A stretch of DNA of 64,000 nucleotides from Albula goreensis (taxonomy: Eukaryota; Chordata; Actinopteri; Albuliformes; Albulidae): assembly GCA_022829145.1 (NCBI GenBank), contig CM040741.1, forward strand, positions 37,370,534 through 37,434,533. The letters run 5' to 3'. This document shows, piece after piece, positions 38,522 through 48,900 of this stretch. Under the pieces are notes generated by a model. It saw only the letters and a program-made list of their open reading frames with translations, had not been told where the DNA came from and searched no databases. The first letter of the stretch is position 1, and each line of letters begins with the position of its first letter. The translations under genes were made by a program, and so were the position numbers.

Positions 38522-39811
38522 TTATTCCTCATCCACGAATCCCTCGAATTCTTCTTCTTCAGTGTCCGAATTAAACAGTTGGGCGAATACGGCATCCAAC
38601 ATGGCCGGCTCCGTCTCGTCGAAGTCGTCATTAATCGAGTCAGTGTCGCTGCTGTTGTCTAGCAGTTCAGTGACAATTCCTGCCTTCCTGAAAGCTCGGA
38701 CCACAGTTGAGACTGATATATCAGCCCAGGCATTTACGATCCACTGGCAGATAGTGGCGTATGTCGTCCGGCGCTGTCTCCCTGTCTTGGTGAACGTGTG
38801 TTCGCCTTCTGTCATCCACTGTTCCCACGCAGTTCGCAGTTTAGCTTTGAATGCCCTGTTGACACCAATATCTAGCGGCTGGAGTTCTTTTGTCAATCCA
38901 CCCGGAATGACGGCGAGTATTGAATTAGTGTGCTTCACTTGTTTTTTGACACCATCTGTGATATGGGAGCGCATGGAGTCGTAGATCAATAGGGACGGAG
39001 CTGTGTGAAAAAAGCCACCCGGTCTCTTCACGTAAATTTCTCTCAACCACTCGCTCATCTTTTCTTCATCCATCCATCCCTTCGAGTTAGCTTTGATGAC
39101 GACGCCGGCTGGAAAGTTTTCTTTTGGCAAGGTCTTCCTTTTGAAAATAACCATGGGTGGAAGTTTCTGGCCATTAGCCTGGCAAGCGAGAACTACTGTG
39201 AAGGACGACTTCTCATTCCCTGTGGTGCGAACATTTACCGTACGTGCTCCCGTTCTATCCACAGTGCGGTTCACAGGAATATCAAAGGTGAGTGGAACCT
39301 CGTCCATGTTGATGATGTGCTCTGGCCGGATCTTTTTTTCAGTAATCTTGTTTTTGCAATATGCGCGGAAAGTGGCCAGCTTTTCTTGGTAGTCTTTTGG
39401 CAGTTGCTGTGAAACAGTAGTTCGTGTGCGGATGGAGAGATTACGTCTTTTCATAAACCGAAAGCACCAAGAAGGACCGCCTTTAAATTCATTAATGTTA
39501 AGTTCGCTTGCTAGCGCTGTTGCCTTCATTCGAATAGTGATTGTACTGACACTTCTACTTGCTGCTCTCTGTTCAACAACCCACTGTTCGAGTTTGTCCT
39601 CCAACTGTAGCCATCTCGCTTTGTTCCCTCGGAAACTCTGTTTAGTCTTCTTTACTTGGCGCAGGTCATCTTCTTGCTTCCTCCACTTCCGCACCATTGA
39701 TTCGTTAATGTTAAATTCTCTCGCTGCTGCTCTATTCCCGTGTTCTACTGCGTGACTGATCGCCTTGAGTTTAAACTCTGCGTCGTAAGCGTGTCTCTTA
39801 ATAGGAGCCAT
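38522..39811 (-). CDS. Pogo/Tigger-like transposase, intact (429 aa)
   Basis: Cut-and-paste transposase of the pogo branch of Tc1/mariner, expected to act in the nucleus on the element's own inverted repeats. Residues 5-46 form a helix-turn-helix of the Brinker/psq type (AEFKLKAISHAVEHGNRAAA then REFNINESMVRKWRKQ). Residues 65-130 read as a second, CENP-B-like DNA-binding domain (WVVEQRA ... GGPSWCFRFMKRRNLSIR). The catalytic core shows IINMDEVP (D170), LLIYDSMRSH (D278) and GGLTKELQPLDIGVN (D314), a DDD triad with 35 residues between the last two. The tail (from about 385) is acidic. I chose the start at 39811 (MAPIKRH), because A at -3 and G at +4 fit the vertebrate start context. An in-frame ATG 24 bp upstream (39835) would add MCLCKDPK. 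No stop or frameshift is seen. The gene is intronless. Confidence 0.93.
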   Translation of the reverse strand: MAPIKRHAYDAEFKLKAISHAVEHGNRAAAREFNINESMVRKWRKQEDDLRQVKKTKQSFRGNKARWLQLEDKLEQWVVEQRAASRSVSTITIRMKATALASELNINEFKGGPSWCFRFMKRRNLSIRTRTTVSQQLPKDYQEKLATFRAYCKNKITEKKIRPEHIINMDEVPLTFDIPVNRTVDRTGARTVNVRTTGNEKSSFTVVLACQANGQKLPPMVIFKRKTLPKENFPAGVVIKANSKGWMDEEKMSEWLREIYVKRPGGFFHTAPSLLIYDSMRSHITDGVKKQVKHTNSILAVIPGGLTKELQPLDIGVNRAFKAKLRTAWEQWMTEGEHTFTKTGRQRRTTYATICQWIVNAWADISVSTVVRAFRKAGIVTELLDNSSDTDSINDDFDETEPAMLDAVFAQLFNSDTEEEEFEGFVDEE

Positions 39812-39904
39812 TTTGGGGTCTTTACATAAACACACAAATTGAAATGAAACGGCACGGCCCGCGCAGTCATATATTCCAGCATGCGCCTCGTGCTTCTTCT
39901 TCTA

Positions 39905-39914
39905 GGCGGGAAAA
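39905..39914 (-). promoter_or_regulatory. E2F-type site upstream of the transposase
   Basis: On the minus strand the sequence is TTTTCCCGCC, matching the E2F consensus TTTSSCGC, about 95 bp upstream of the chosen start codon. E2F sites tie expression to S phase in animals. Use by this element is inferred only from the match and position. Confidence 0.45.
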
Positions 39915-39949
39915 TGAAGTCGGCTGCTGATTACCTGTTGTGGCTCAAT

Positions 39950-39967
39950 ATTGGTCCATATATATGG
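39950..39967 (-). promoter_or_regulatory. CCAAT box and AT-rich palindrome in the presumed promoter
   Basis: On the minus strand, CCATATATATGG (39956-39967) is followed by CCAAT (39950-39954). Together with the E2F-type site they lie in the 240 bp between the right end and the start codon, the only place for the element's promoter. The assignment is by motif only. Confidence 0.35.
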
Positions 39968-40021
39968 CGCACCGGATTATAAGGCGCACTGTCAGCTTTT
40001 GAGAAAATTGGAGGTTTTTAG

Positions 40022-40048
40022 GTGCGCCTTATAGTGCGGAAAATACGG
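40022..40048 (-). repeat. Right terminal inverted repeat of the pogo-like element
   Basis: Read on the minus strand it is CCGTATTTTCCGCACTATAA followed by GGCGCAC. It is followed on the plus strand by the TA duplication at 40049-40050. Confidence 0.92.
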
Positions 40049-40050
40049 TA

Positions 40051-41097
40051 ATCCTGATGGCATTTTACAGGGTAAAATTGAATCATTCTATGTCCAAACA
40101 CATAGATGGCATGACAATATCATACTGAGCTTGTCAGCCTGTCAGTCAGAAATGTGCCTACATAAACAATGTATGTTTATGTCAATTAAAAAAAATGGTG
40201 TCAGTACACACAATCATCACCACATAGGAATAAAAATCAAACAGCATATAACTACTCTGACAGAACGGGGAGCGTTAAAACCAGTCATCAAGCCTAGTAC
40301 ATTAAAACAACAGAACAACAACAGTGCTTGAAGGTTACATAAGTATATGAAAACACATGTGAACTTTTGTATATTCTTTTTTTACACGAATACTGTGGCC
40401 CTGGTTTAAACAATGGAGCTGAAAACACCCATACATTTTGGTGATAAAACTCACAGATATGAGTGCAGAAACCCAAAAGGCTAAATCGCCCATGGCTCGT
40501 CATTGGGTCAAGGAAAAGGCCAGCAACTACAGGGTCTCATGAATAAAGCATTGACGTTAACTTTGATAGGATAGAGACAACTGCTTTTTTTAGGTTAATA
40601 AGAGAGTTTTACATGTAACATGAGACTTAATAGGGAGTTACTGTGATCTAAGAGGGTTTCAGAGTATATAATTCATGTAGGTGGGAGCTCCCAAAGAAGA
40701 CCAATTCAACTATATTAGCTTGTTGTAAAAGCATGTACACTATGAAACAATAAGACATGCCTTCATTTAAAAATGTTTGTGAGATTCAGAAGTGACATTT
40801 GAACAACCTGACTCAAGTCAAACTGCATTTTTATGTTGCTTAAATAACCACCCTTATCTGCATTCCCAAAAGTCGTTGGGGCAACATACTTGGGACTAGG
40901 GCTCCTGACCAAAAAAAGGTGGTACCATAAGAAAACAGACATACAGATATACCTTAACTTAGTAGTCTGCAGTTCTGAGCAATAGTATGCACTGACCTTC
41001 TTTGTCTTGTCCTTGTACATAGACAGTAATTGTATATCATGGTAAACATTGTTTTTTCCCATTATATATTCTTTTCTTTTTCCTACACATTCTTCAG
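40051..41097. other. Non-coding stretch, no recognised gene
   Basis: AT-rich. The last 50 bases are a strong pyrimidine tract leading to the splice-acceptor-like TTCTTCAG at 41090-41097. Confidence 0.5.
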
Positions 41098-41162
41098 AAT
41101 CACAACATGGTTTTCCCGTCCAGCAGATGGTCCCTCAAGATGGTGCTTCAATGGTTATACAG
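41098..41162 (+). other. Candidate 65-bp internal exon
   Basis: A long pyrimidine-rich tract (about 41050-41097, ending CATTCTTCAG) precedes the segment. A perfect vertebrate donor (ACAG then GTAAGTAT) follows it at 41163. All three frames are open across 65 bp, so the frame is not settled. The most protein-like reading is SQHGFPVQQMVPQDGASMVI then Q, which would enter in phase 1 and leave in phase 0. I do not recognise a protein. Introns either side would be very long. The alternative is chance pairing of splice-like signals, or a repeat-derived cryptic exon. Confidence 0.35.
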
Positions 41163-42318
41163 GTAAGTATATCTGTTCATGGTGAGGTGTTTTCATGTGA
41201 CACCTCTCATCTGGGAAGAGTATGTAGTATAACTATATGTACTCAAAAAATTCATTTTTGCTTTGGAACCCAATTTTGTCTCTGCCAAGAGACACTCGCG
41301 GGTATTTGCAAGCTGGTTTTCTTCCCCATTTTAGCTAGGTGGAACCTTAGTCAGTCATTGATTTACTGCTGGTGTGCATTTATATATCCCAGGACATTCC
41401 CCTTCTGTACCATTGGCTCAGAGCCACCAAATGCTGCAAGATCATCTGTTCACTGTTCCTTCTCCTAATCTTGCCACATGGTGTCACAGCATGCACTTTG
41501 CAAAGGGAAAGCAATATTCAGTTCGATATACCGAAAAATCTCAAAGTAAGAGGTTATTTCCAGGCTTTGAGGAGCTATGTTATGGCCCTAGAGACGTACA
41601 GCCTCTTCCAGCACTGTGGCTGTAGATAAATAAAAGACCGTGGCATGTAGACATGAACAAAGACATCAGTTGTTATCCTAGCAATATCAGTAAATCAATA
41701 GACAGAGATGAAATTCCTTGTCAAAATGATCCAAATATACCAGTCCATCTTTATAATATATGACATCCTGTGTCTTTAGCCCATTGCCCTGTGAACCATG
41801 GCTACAATACACTCAAAATGGGAACTTCTGCTTCAGCTGAATTTCCTTGGACCCACAAGTGGATTTATCTGACACCTTCAGTCTTGCTACAGTGCATGAA
41901 CCTCCATCAATCAGTGACTAAAACATTGTTGACAATGTATGAGACCCTTTTCTGGTTTTTCTTTTGTCTGACATCTTTTTGAAACGATGCACATTCCAAG
42001 CCCTTTTGCGCATGTCATTGATGCAATGAGAATAGTATTGACTTTGAAATTAAAGCTTTAGATTCACCAGGCGTGTTTTGTTGTCAATACAAATCTTCCT
42101 TCCATTTCCTCATTTCTGATGTACAAATATTCAGTATTAGACAGTAGGTTTGTCTAAACTTCTTGAAAATATGCACAGATATCCCTGCCATGTAGTGCTT
42201 GCAAAATATATTGTATTGTACATGAGTGAAGACTTCTAAAGTATGTTTTCATTCTAATAACCTTTATACTATTAGTGTAGTTGGATTTTTTTATTAATTT
42301 CGGTGCTCAGAATCACTT
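41163..42318. other. Non-coding stretch, no recognised gene
   Basis: Presumed intron sequence if the exon at 41098-41162 is real. No recognised motif. It ends at the TTA duplication of the Harbinger element. Confidence 0.5.
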
Positions 42319-42983
42319 TTAGGGCCCTATTTTTGCGAGCGGGCACAACGTACTATGATGGATTTAAAATGCGCCACAACAACTATATAATGTGCAAAGT
42401 TATTTTCGGCAACACGCCGGCAGCGCAACAGGAAAAATGTGGAAGCACAAAGCCACTTTCAACCTCTGACGTAGTAAAGGGATGTAGAAGCAGAGTGTCT
42501 GGGAGTGTTCTCTGAAAACAAATGGGAGTTCCATGCAAATTATGGAGTGCAATGCCCGAATTGCCATTTTTGTCCACAGTGAAACCCTTGCGCTTAAGAG
42601 GACTCTAAAGCAGGTCTATTCGGGACGCAAAACTCGAAGGTAGCCAAATAAATTGTAGTACATTGACTTGGCCAGCAGGTGTCATACCATGACTTCGGAG
42701 ATATTACCGAAAGGCAATAACATATCTCAAGCAAACAGACTTCCCCTCAGCACGGGCAATATCATTTTCTCCAATTTGATTAATACCTCTCCACCTTCAT
42801 TTAAGAACAGCCCCACAATCTACTTTAACAGAACCGGGGCAGCCAGAAAAATGTAAGACCTGTGCTCTTTCAATTTATAATCTTTTAATGCTTGCAACAT
42901 GATGGATACAGACTATAAATCTTGGCTGAATTTAAAATCTCTGTTTTGCTGTTGATCCCGAAAGTATGGAATATATAATTACA

Positions 42984-43400
42984 ATGAGAAGAAGACATTA
43001 CCACCCATGAGTTTTCAAAAAGCGGCACTCCTTCTTTAGTATGACTGAGGAGGAGTGCCGCAACATCTTACATTGGGTGGCTGATCGGTGAAAATGGCTA
43101 TCCATTACGTACCTGGCTTCTTATGCCATACATCGTGCCAACATCTCAACAAAAGGGAGGATTCAATCATGCATTGTCGAGGACTAGGAGCGTAATTGAG
43201 TGAACATTTGGCCTTCTGAAAACACATTTCAGATACCTGGACAGATCCGGTGGCACATTATAATACAGCTCTCGGAATGTTCGTGAGTTCTTTGCGGCAT
43301 ATTGCGTTTTACACAATATAGCCATAAATTATGGATGGCATTCTGACATTTAAGAGGACAAATTAGGGAAGGCAAGGCTGAACTGCATGTACCACTTGTT
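42984..43400 (+). pseudogene. Harbinger transposase (HARBI1-like), broken
   Basis: The reading begins MRRRHYHP, followed by KRHSFFSMTEEECRN, which resembles the start of fish Harbinger transposases. Almost at once it moves into the C-terminal nuclease part: LIGENGYPLRTWLLMPYIVP, then ALSRTRSVIE, a stop, TFGLLKTHFRYLDRSGGTL, and later CVLHNIAINYG. In HARBI1-type proteins, LLGDSGYPL holds a catalytic Asp and ARTRSVVE the catalytic Glu. Here the first has become GENGYP and the second is kept just before a stop. The middle third of the protein is missing, consistent with an internal deletion near 43080. In-frame stops and a frame change make it non-functional. Confidence 0.82.
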
Positions 43401-43559
43401 GAAGTGGCCAGTTGGGCAGATTGAGAAGGGTGAAAAGGGACCAAGTTGCAGAGGAGTTGTTCCCCAGGTAAATTAAACATATTAAATGCTGTGAAATATG
43501 TGCACTCAAAATCTTTCAATTAATGCCTTTATTGTGTTGGCATACATCTGGAAACATAG

Positions 43560-43608
43560 ATCTGGCTCTCTCGCTCTCTCTCACACACAGACACACACAT
43601 GCACACGG
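43560..43608. repeat. CT/CA-rich low-complexity tract
   Basis: CTCTCTCGCTCTCTCTCACA followed by CACAGACACACACATGCACAC. It lies inside the Harbinger element, between its two gene remnants. Confidence 0.85.
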
Positions 43609-43807
43609 CTAACGACAGCGGAATCCGCTCTTGTGCACACACCAGAGGATTGACAGAGAGTGGTTCAGGCCTGACGGGAGGAAGTCCTTGGAGCGGACTG
43701 CTAAAATAATCATCAGAGATACACACCGTGTATGCTGAATATAACTTAATGAAACATTTCAATTGGGAATTGTCATTCTTTTATGTATCCAGATCTCATA
43801 ATAATAC

Positions 43808-44041
43808 CTAAAATAGCAACTTCAATTTACACAACCTGTCACCTGATCCCAAGCACTCCAGACTTCCTTGAGTCTCAGAGGCTTGCTGGCAGATCGAAAA
43901 AATTTGCTCATGTTGGGCATGGACCTCGTGAACCGGTACCTCCATCTCCTCTGGTGTGAAATGGACATTCTTCTGCCTTGGATCATCCATGTTCTCTTGT
44001 GAGCTTTGGGTGCACATGATTTTATTGTATGTAACACTCAT
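43808..44041 (-). pseudogene. Harbinger Myb-like DNA-binding protein, N-terminal remnant
   Basis: A short frame of 77 codons contains MDDPRQKNVHFTPEEMEVPV and then HEVHAQHEQIF. In Harbinger elements the second protein is a Myb/SANT-type factor that helps the transposase bind the ends, and its N terminus has this RxxxFTxEExxxLVxEV pattern. After about residue 55 the protein-like sequence continues in another frame (EVWSAWDQVTGCVN), so a frameshift splits it. It faces the transposase remnant, as is usual in the superfamily. The rest of the protein is not found. Confidence 0.7.
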
Positions 44042-44295
44042 TATGATTGGTTGAAATCATGCCACTGCTCTCTACCTGGTATTAACACAGTACTCCACTT
44101 TGCAGATTGTGCCATGCGATGGACCTCCTATCGCAAGTAGAGCCATGGAATGGAACAGCCCAATTTCACCCAGCCCGTTGAACTTGTGTCCTCGAAAATA
44201 ATTTTGTGCCTCTGCTCCTCCCATAGAGAGTTTTGAGAATCAGGTAATGACTGATTTCCGACTTTTGACATATGACTTTCAAAATAGGGCCCTTA

Positions 44296-44557
44296 ATATG
44301 AAAAGAAGTTTGTGAAAGAGGCTTGACATTTAGCATTTTGATATGGAAGCTTCTGCAGAAACATGGGGCAACTTAGAGATAGCAAATCAAACAAAATAGG
44401 AAAAAAGTTATAAAAATGGAAGTAAATACATTCTTTGATTTTGGGTGCCTTGAATGAATACAACAGGACCACTAAACTGTGCCACTCCGAGATTCCCATA
44501 ATACATCACACATTTAGTTAAGTCAAGCTACTTGAAGCACACAGAGTGAAACCTCAA
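44296..44557. other. Spacer between Harbinger element and L2 copy
   Basis: About 260 bp of AT-rich sequence with nothing recognised. Confidence 0.6.
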
Positions 44558-45930
44558 TTATTACATTACATTACAGGCAATTTGCAGATGCTCTTATCGG
44601 GGCGACTTACAACTTAATGTGCATTAAGTCAAGAATGAGAGTGCTAAAAACTCCAAGAGTGGCATAAAAGTCTCAAGTGCCAGAGGGGATAGCATAGCAA
44701 CTATTGACAAAATGACAAAAAGAAAATCATCAGTAACAGCAACAACAACACACATAAAAACTGCTAAATTAAGTCACTACTAGTCGGACAATGGCTAATT
44801 AGACAAGCTAGGGGAGGAAGGGGAGAAGTGCATCCTGAAGAGGTGAGTCTTCAGTTTGGGCTTGAAGGTGAACAGACTATCTGCTGTTCTGACCTCCGTT
44901 GGAAGGTCATTCCACCAGCAGCGAGCCAGAACAGACAGCAGACGTGACCAGGAAGTGCAAGCGTGATGAGGAGGGGGAACCAGGCATGCTGATGACACTG
45001 ACCGAAGCGACTGGGCAGGCGTGTAGGGTCTAACAATCTGATGGGTCGGGGCATGTAGGATCTGATGGGTCCATCCCCTTGACAGCCTGGTAGGTGAGCA
45101 CCAATGTTTTAGATTTGATGTGGACCATGACAGGTAGACAGTGGAGGTCAGTGAGGACGGAGGTGACATGGGAGTGTCAGGGCAAGTTGAAGACCAGGTG
45201 AGCAGCAGTGTTCTGAATGAGCTGCGATGGTCTGATTGTAGAAACTGGAAGACCAGCGAGGAGGGAGTTGCAGTAATCAAGGCTTTATAGTATCGTTGCT
45301 TGGACTAGCAGCTGTGTGGAATAGGTGGTGAAAGGGGCGGATTCTCCTGATGTTGTACAGGAAGAATATACACACCTGGCGAGGTTCTTTGCTCAGGATG
45401 ATGGTGCCAGGATGGTGTCACCCAAGGAGATAGAGATTGTCAGTTGGGCGGAAGATTTGGCCAGAAAGAAGATAAGCTGTGTCTTGTCAGGGTTGAGCTT
45501 TAAGATGGTGGATGTCCAACCAGCTTTGGATGTCCCACAAACATTAGATAGAGAGAGTAAGAAGAAGAGTTGGGTGTCATCAGCGTAGTAATGACAGGAC
45601 AGACCATGGGCAGAGATGACAGACCCAAGGGAATGGGTATAAAGAGAGAAGATAAGTGGGCCAAGGACTGAGCCCTGGGGAACTCCAGTAGCAAGTGGAC
45701 AAGGAGTTGATACTTCACCTCCCAAGGCAACTGAAAGGACTCAATTCAATCAAAAACAGTGTCAAGATCACCATATCTGCCAACAGGACAGGAGAACAGA
45801 GTGGTCTACTGTGTCAAAAGCAACTGATAGGTCTAGAAGAATCAAAAGTTTTGTTGTGTGACCCTGACATTTCTGGAGGTGGACACAGCGCCAGATCCTT
45901 TCAATCAAATATTTAACACTGGCTCCAAGT
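44558..45930 (-). mobile_element. L2-type LINE, 5'-truncated copy A
   Basis: Read on the minus strand, this has the second half of an L2-like reverse transcriptase followed by a 3' tail ending GATAAGAGCATCTGCAAATT and then GCC plus TGTAA units (44558-44575). LINE-2 elements of fish end in this way and share the tail with tRNA-headed SINEs. The 5' boundary near 45930 is set where reverse transcriptase similarity fades (a degenerate LLDLSVAFDTVDHSVLL at about 45840-45790). It lies 265 bp from the Harbinger element. Stops and frameshifts show that it is dead. Confidence 0.82.
44795..45850 (-). pseudogene. L2-like reverse transcriptase, copy A, broken
   Basis: Visible motifs in order on the minus strand: FDTVDH (about 45820), [20 protein letters not shown] (about 45680), [12 protein letters not shown] with the catalytic YADD (about 45590), [11 protein letters not shown] (about 45470), DYCNSLLAGLP in a second frame (about 45265), and the C-terminal WWNDLPTEVRTADSLFTFKP then KLKTHLFRMHF (about 44930-44830). 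These are the palm, thumb and tail blocks of L2/CR1-group LINE proteins. The protein is split over at least two frames with stops, and the N-terminal endonuclease is absent. Confidence 0.85.
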
Positions 45931-48900
45931 AATAAATCCTCAAGAGTTAGACGTAATTGTGGGTCAAGCGGCTTGCTTTAACCACACCCCTTCTTTCTGA
46001 CATTACAATTTCCTCTCATTTAGACAGAAGTTATAAGATATTACATCAAAAAATCATTACCCTTCCATTCCAGGGTGGGATGTTTGCACTATATCATAAA
46101 TGTTCTTTTGTAAATTCAACTCATTTTCATTTATTATTTTGATTGCTGTGACACATTTTCTTTTTCATTTTTTTTGTTTATTGTGTTCATCTATGTATTT
46201 GAGATTTGAGATTGTTTTATATGAGTATTACAAAGCTGAACAATGTTTGCATGTGGCTGTGCCAACCCAAATTAATGTGTGGCTGATCTAAGTAACTTTG
46301 AGATTGAAAACCAAAAGTTGAGTAGGAGGTATTGTACACTGTATTTTTGTCTGATGCAGAAATAGATTTAAATATGATTGAACACTGCTGCATACCTGGA
46401 ACATGTAGCTATCACATGCTATGTTTGGCTACGGACATATGACTGGATCCATTTTAAGAACAGTGAGAGCTGTATTCCACACGACAGACAGTATGACCTT
46501 CATCAAACTTATATTGCAAATGCCTTCATAACCATAACTGGAGAAATCAACATCAAAATCAAATTCAAACTGTTTTAGGAAAAAAGTAACAAGTTAAATT
46601 TGCTTGTAATTGAAAGATAACAACAAATGCTAATTATTTACAGACCTGAATATGTCTAACCCACCAAGATGAATGAACAAAGTTGTTCTCTCATTCATTG
46701 CCCTTTGAAGTAATTACCAAAGGAAGTGTGTACAATTAGCAAAGTGTATAAAATGAACAGGTCAGTGCAACAGGGTCAAAATATTTGCATGGTGTTAATT
46801 AGCAGTTCAATAATCACTAGCTTTGTATAATAGGCTTGTCTAGATGGTGCTTAATCAAGGGTGTAATTACCTGATACTATTTTGTCTACCCTTCGACCAG
46901 TAGCCCAGGGTAGATCATAGTCCTTTAGAATTATGGTAGTTATTTGTTCCAGTGCATGATATTCTGATATTTCTAAGGCTTTGTGATATGTGGTTTAAGG
47001 GGATTTGAATACCCACTGTGCTGAGGACAAAGGGAATGATGTGGAATGATGGATATCCACACAGTCCACATTATGAAATCTGTAATATATGGCAATGCAT
47101 ACTTCAGTGATATAATTCAAAGCATTTCATTGCTTCAACTTTTAACAAGAACAGCTAGAGACAAGCATATATGTCATAAGACCAAAAAAGGCTGTTTGCT
47201 CTCATTTGTTTGGTTTGAACTCTAGATGTACAGTACCTTGTTGTCATCCCTGCTGTGACAATTTGTACGTTTTGTTGAGATAAATGTGTGTATCTGAATA
47301 TGCCTGAAACTATTCACAGCTCAAAGAAGAAACATATAGACTAAATTAACAATGTATGGTATATTTATGAATGAAAAATGTATCTGGCTACATTTTGCCT
47401 TAAGCAAATGCTGTTCAAGGTAAATACTAGCCTGTGTCTGTTGGGATTCTGGAACTTTCCTCCAGAAGGAAAGCAAATTCTTTGAGAGATGAAAGAGGTG
47501 GAAAATAACTCTGTACTGTACACAAATAATGCCCCATACAGCTTACAGTTCTGCTCTGTTTACAGTTTGTACATGACATTACCTACAATCCAGATGCCAA
47601 CTTTTTGACCTCTTCCAAAACATGTCATTTTGCTTCACAAAACCATTCCATTTTTGCTTCTTAAGGCATCATTTATAGAAGAAACATATTGGCAATTAGT
47701 ATAGACATTAATACAAAACACAGATGTAGACAAATGTAAATTGTGTATATTGTTATTATTATTTTGTCTAACCATTATTTTGTATCTGTGAAAAAGGCAG
47801 TATAGGGCATTTTTGGAATGCCCTTGCTGCTATTTTGAATTAATTTAAATGTTCACTGTGATTTACGGGTTTAGTGCCTTCCTAATGTATGAGGACATTC
47901 AGGTAGTCACTCAATTTTATGACAACCTTGTAATGAAAATATAATGACCCCAATCTATTGTAACATTTCCACCCGATAACAAGAATAGACAAGGGACAGC
48001 TTCCATAATAGGTTTAAATGAATGAGAAACACGGTGAGACATTTTAGTCAATGGGCCCATCAACAGCACTTCAGCAAGTCTGGGGGAAATCCATTTTGAG
48101 TGCATCTGACACTAAAACTGCAAATTCAGACCAGTACTGCAAAGCCAATGAGAATAAAGAAAGATGAAAACAAAACTGTTGGTACAGAAAATTGTACAAA
48201 AAAAAGTGAATGTGATGATTTAAAGAATAGATACATAAAACATATTGAGACACATAGCTCGGCCTTTTGTGATCAGCTTTTGTTTGAGTTCATCCTCATC
48301 CTATAGTTTTACGTCTTCGCTCAGTTAGGAATGTTCAGTCTCATTTTTATACCTTGTCATATCTGTTCATGGTAATAGTATTGTTCATATCTAAGACACT
48401 GTTCATTGTAAGTGTATGGATTGTATTTTATGAATTCACCAGCCAGCTCCTCTTCTTTATTGTGTTGGAGGAGTATGCTCAAAGCACAGCTGGCATGGCA
48501 GATGCAATGTGAAGTATTTTGTGCAATTCATTACACTTCTATTACCTTATGACATGTTAAGTTTAAATATTTGATAGTGGCAAAGAAATACTGCTTTAGT
48601 GTTCACATTGTTTAGATATGATTTTGCACTGCACACTGTAATTATAAGTGATTCTGGAAAGTTTATCAGACATGAGAGTCAAAATTTAATAATTGATGAA
48701 TAAATGAATATGATGTAATCATTTACCGTGTGATACTGTGTTTACATGCACATATATTTTAGTTACAAAGTGTTCCTGAAAGCACTGTAACATATATTTT
48801 ACTAATGTATGTACTTAATTGATTTTGCTTTTGCTTAAATTGAGGGAATGAAAGGAAACAATTCAGACTGCATCCATTTAACTATAATGCGTTGAAGATT

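Larger units (their letters stand above)
37542..40048 (-). mobile_element. Pogo/Tigger-like DNA transposon, complete
   Basis: Terminal inverted repeats of about 27 bp begin CCGTATTTTCCGCACT and differ at one position (T on the left, A on the right) before AAGGCGCACC. TA dinucleotides at 37540-37541 and 40049-40050 form the expected target-site duplication of the Tc1/mariner/pogo superfamily. The element is 2507 bp and carries one intact transposase on the minus strand (38522-39811). Subterminal copies of TATAAGGCGCACC lie at both ends. A 204-bp block is repeated three times on the 3' side of the gene. The intact frame and near-perfect ends suggest recent activity. The name Tigger/pogo rests on the protein and the TA duplication. 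The exact family name is not known to me. Confidence 0.9.
42322..44292. mobile_element. PIF/Harbinger DNA transposon, decayed
   Basis: The left end is GGGCCCTATTTTTGCGAG at 42322. The right end, read inward on the minus strand from 44292, is GGGCCCTATTTTGAAAG, giving a 12-bp perfect inverted repeat. TTA at 42319-42321 and 44293-44295 is the 3-bp duplication typical of PIF/Harbinger. Inside are remnants of both genes of this superfamily: a transposase (plus strand, about 42984-43400) and a Myb-like DNA-binding protein (minus strand, 43808-44041). They face each other. Stops, frameshifts and an internal loss in the transposase show that it is inactive. Total length is 1971 bp. Confidence 0.88.

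Noticed and set aside
38475-38984. Open frame of 169 codons on the plus strand
   Set aside because: It is the antisense of the pogo-like transposase C-terminal part. The minus-strand frame has clear catalytic motifs.
39005-39755. Three plus-strand open frames of 99-135 codons
   Set aside because: All are antisense shadows of the transposase gene, with no family motifs of their own.
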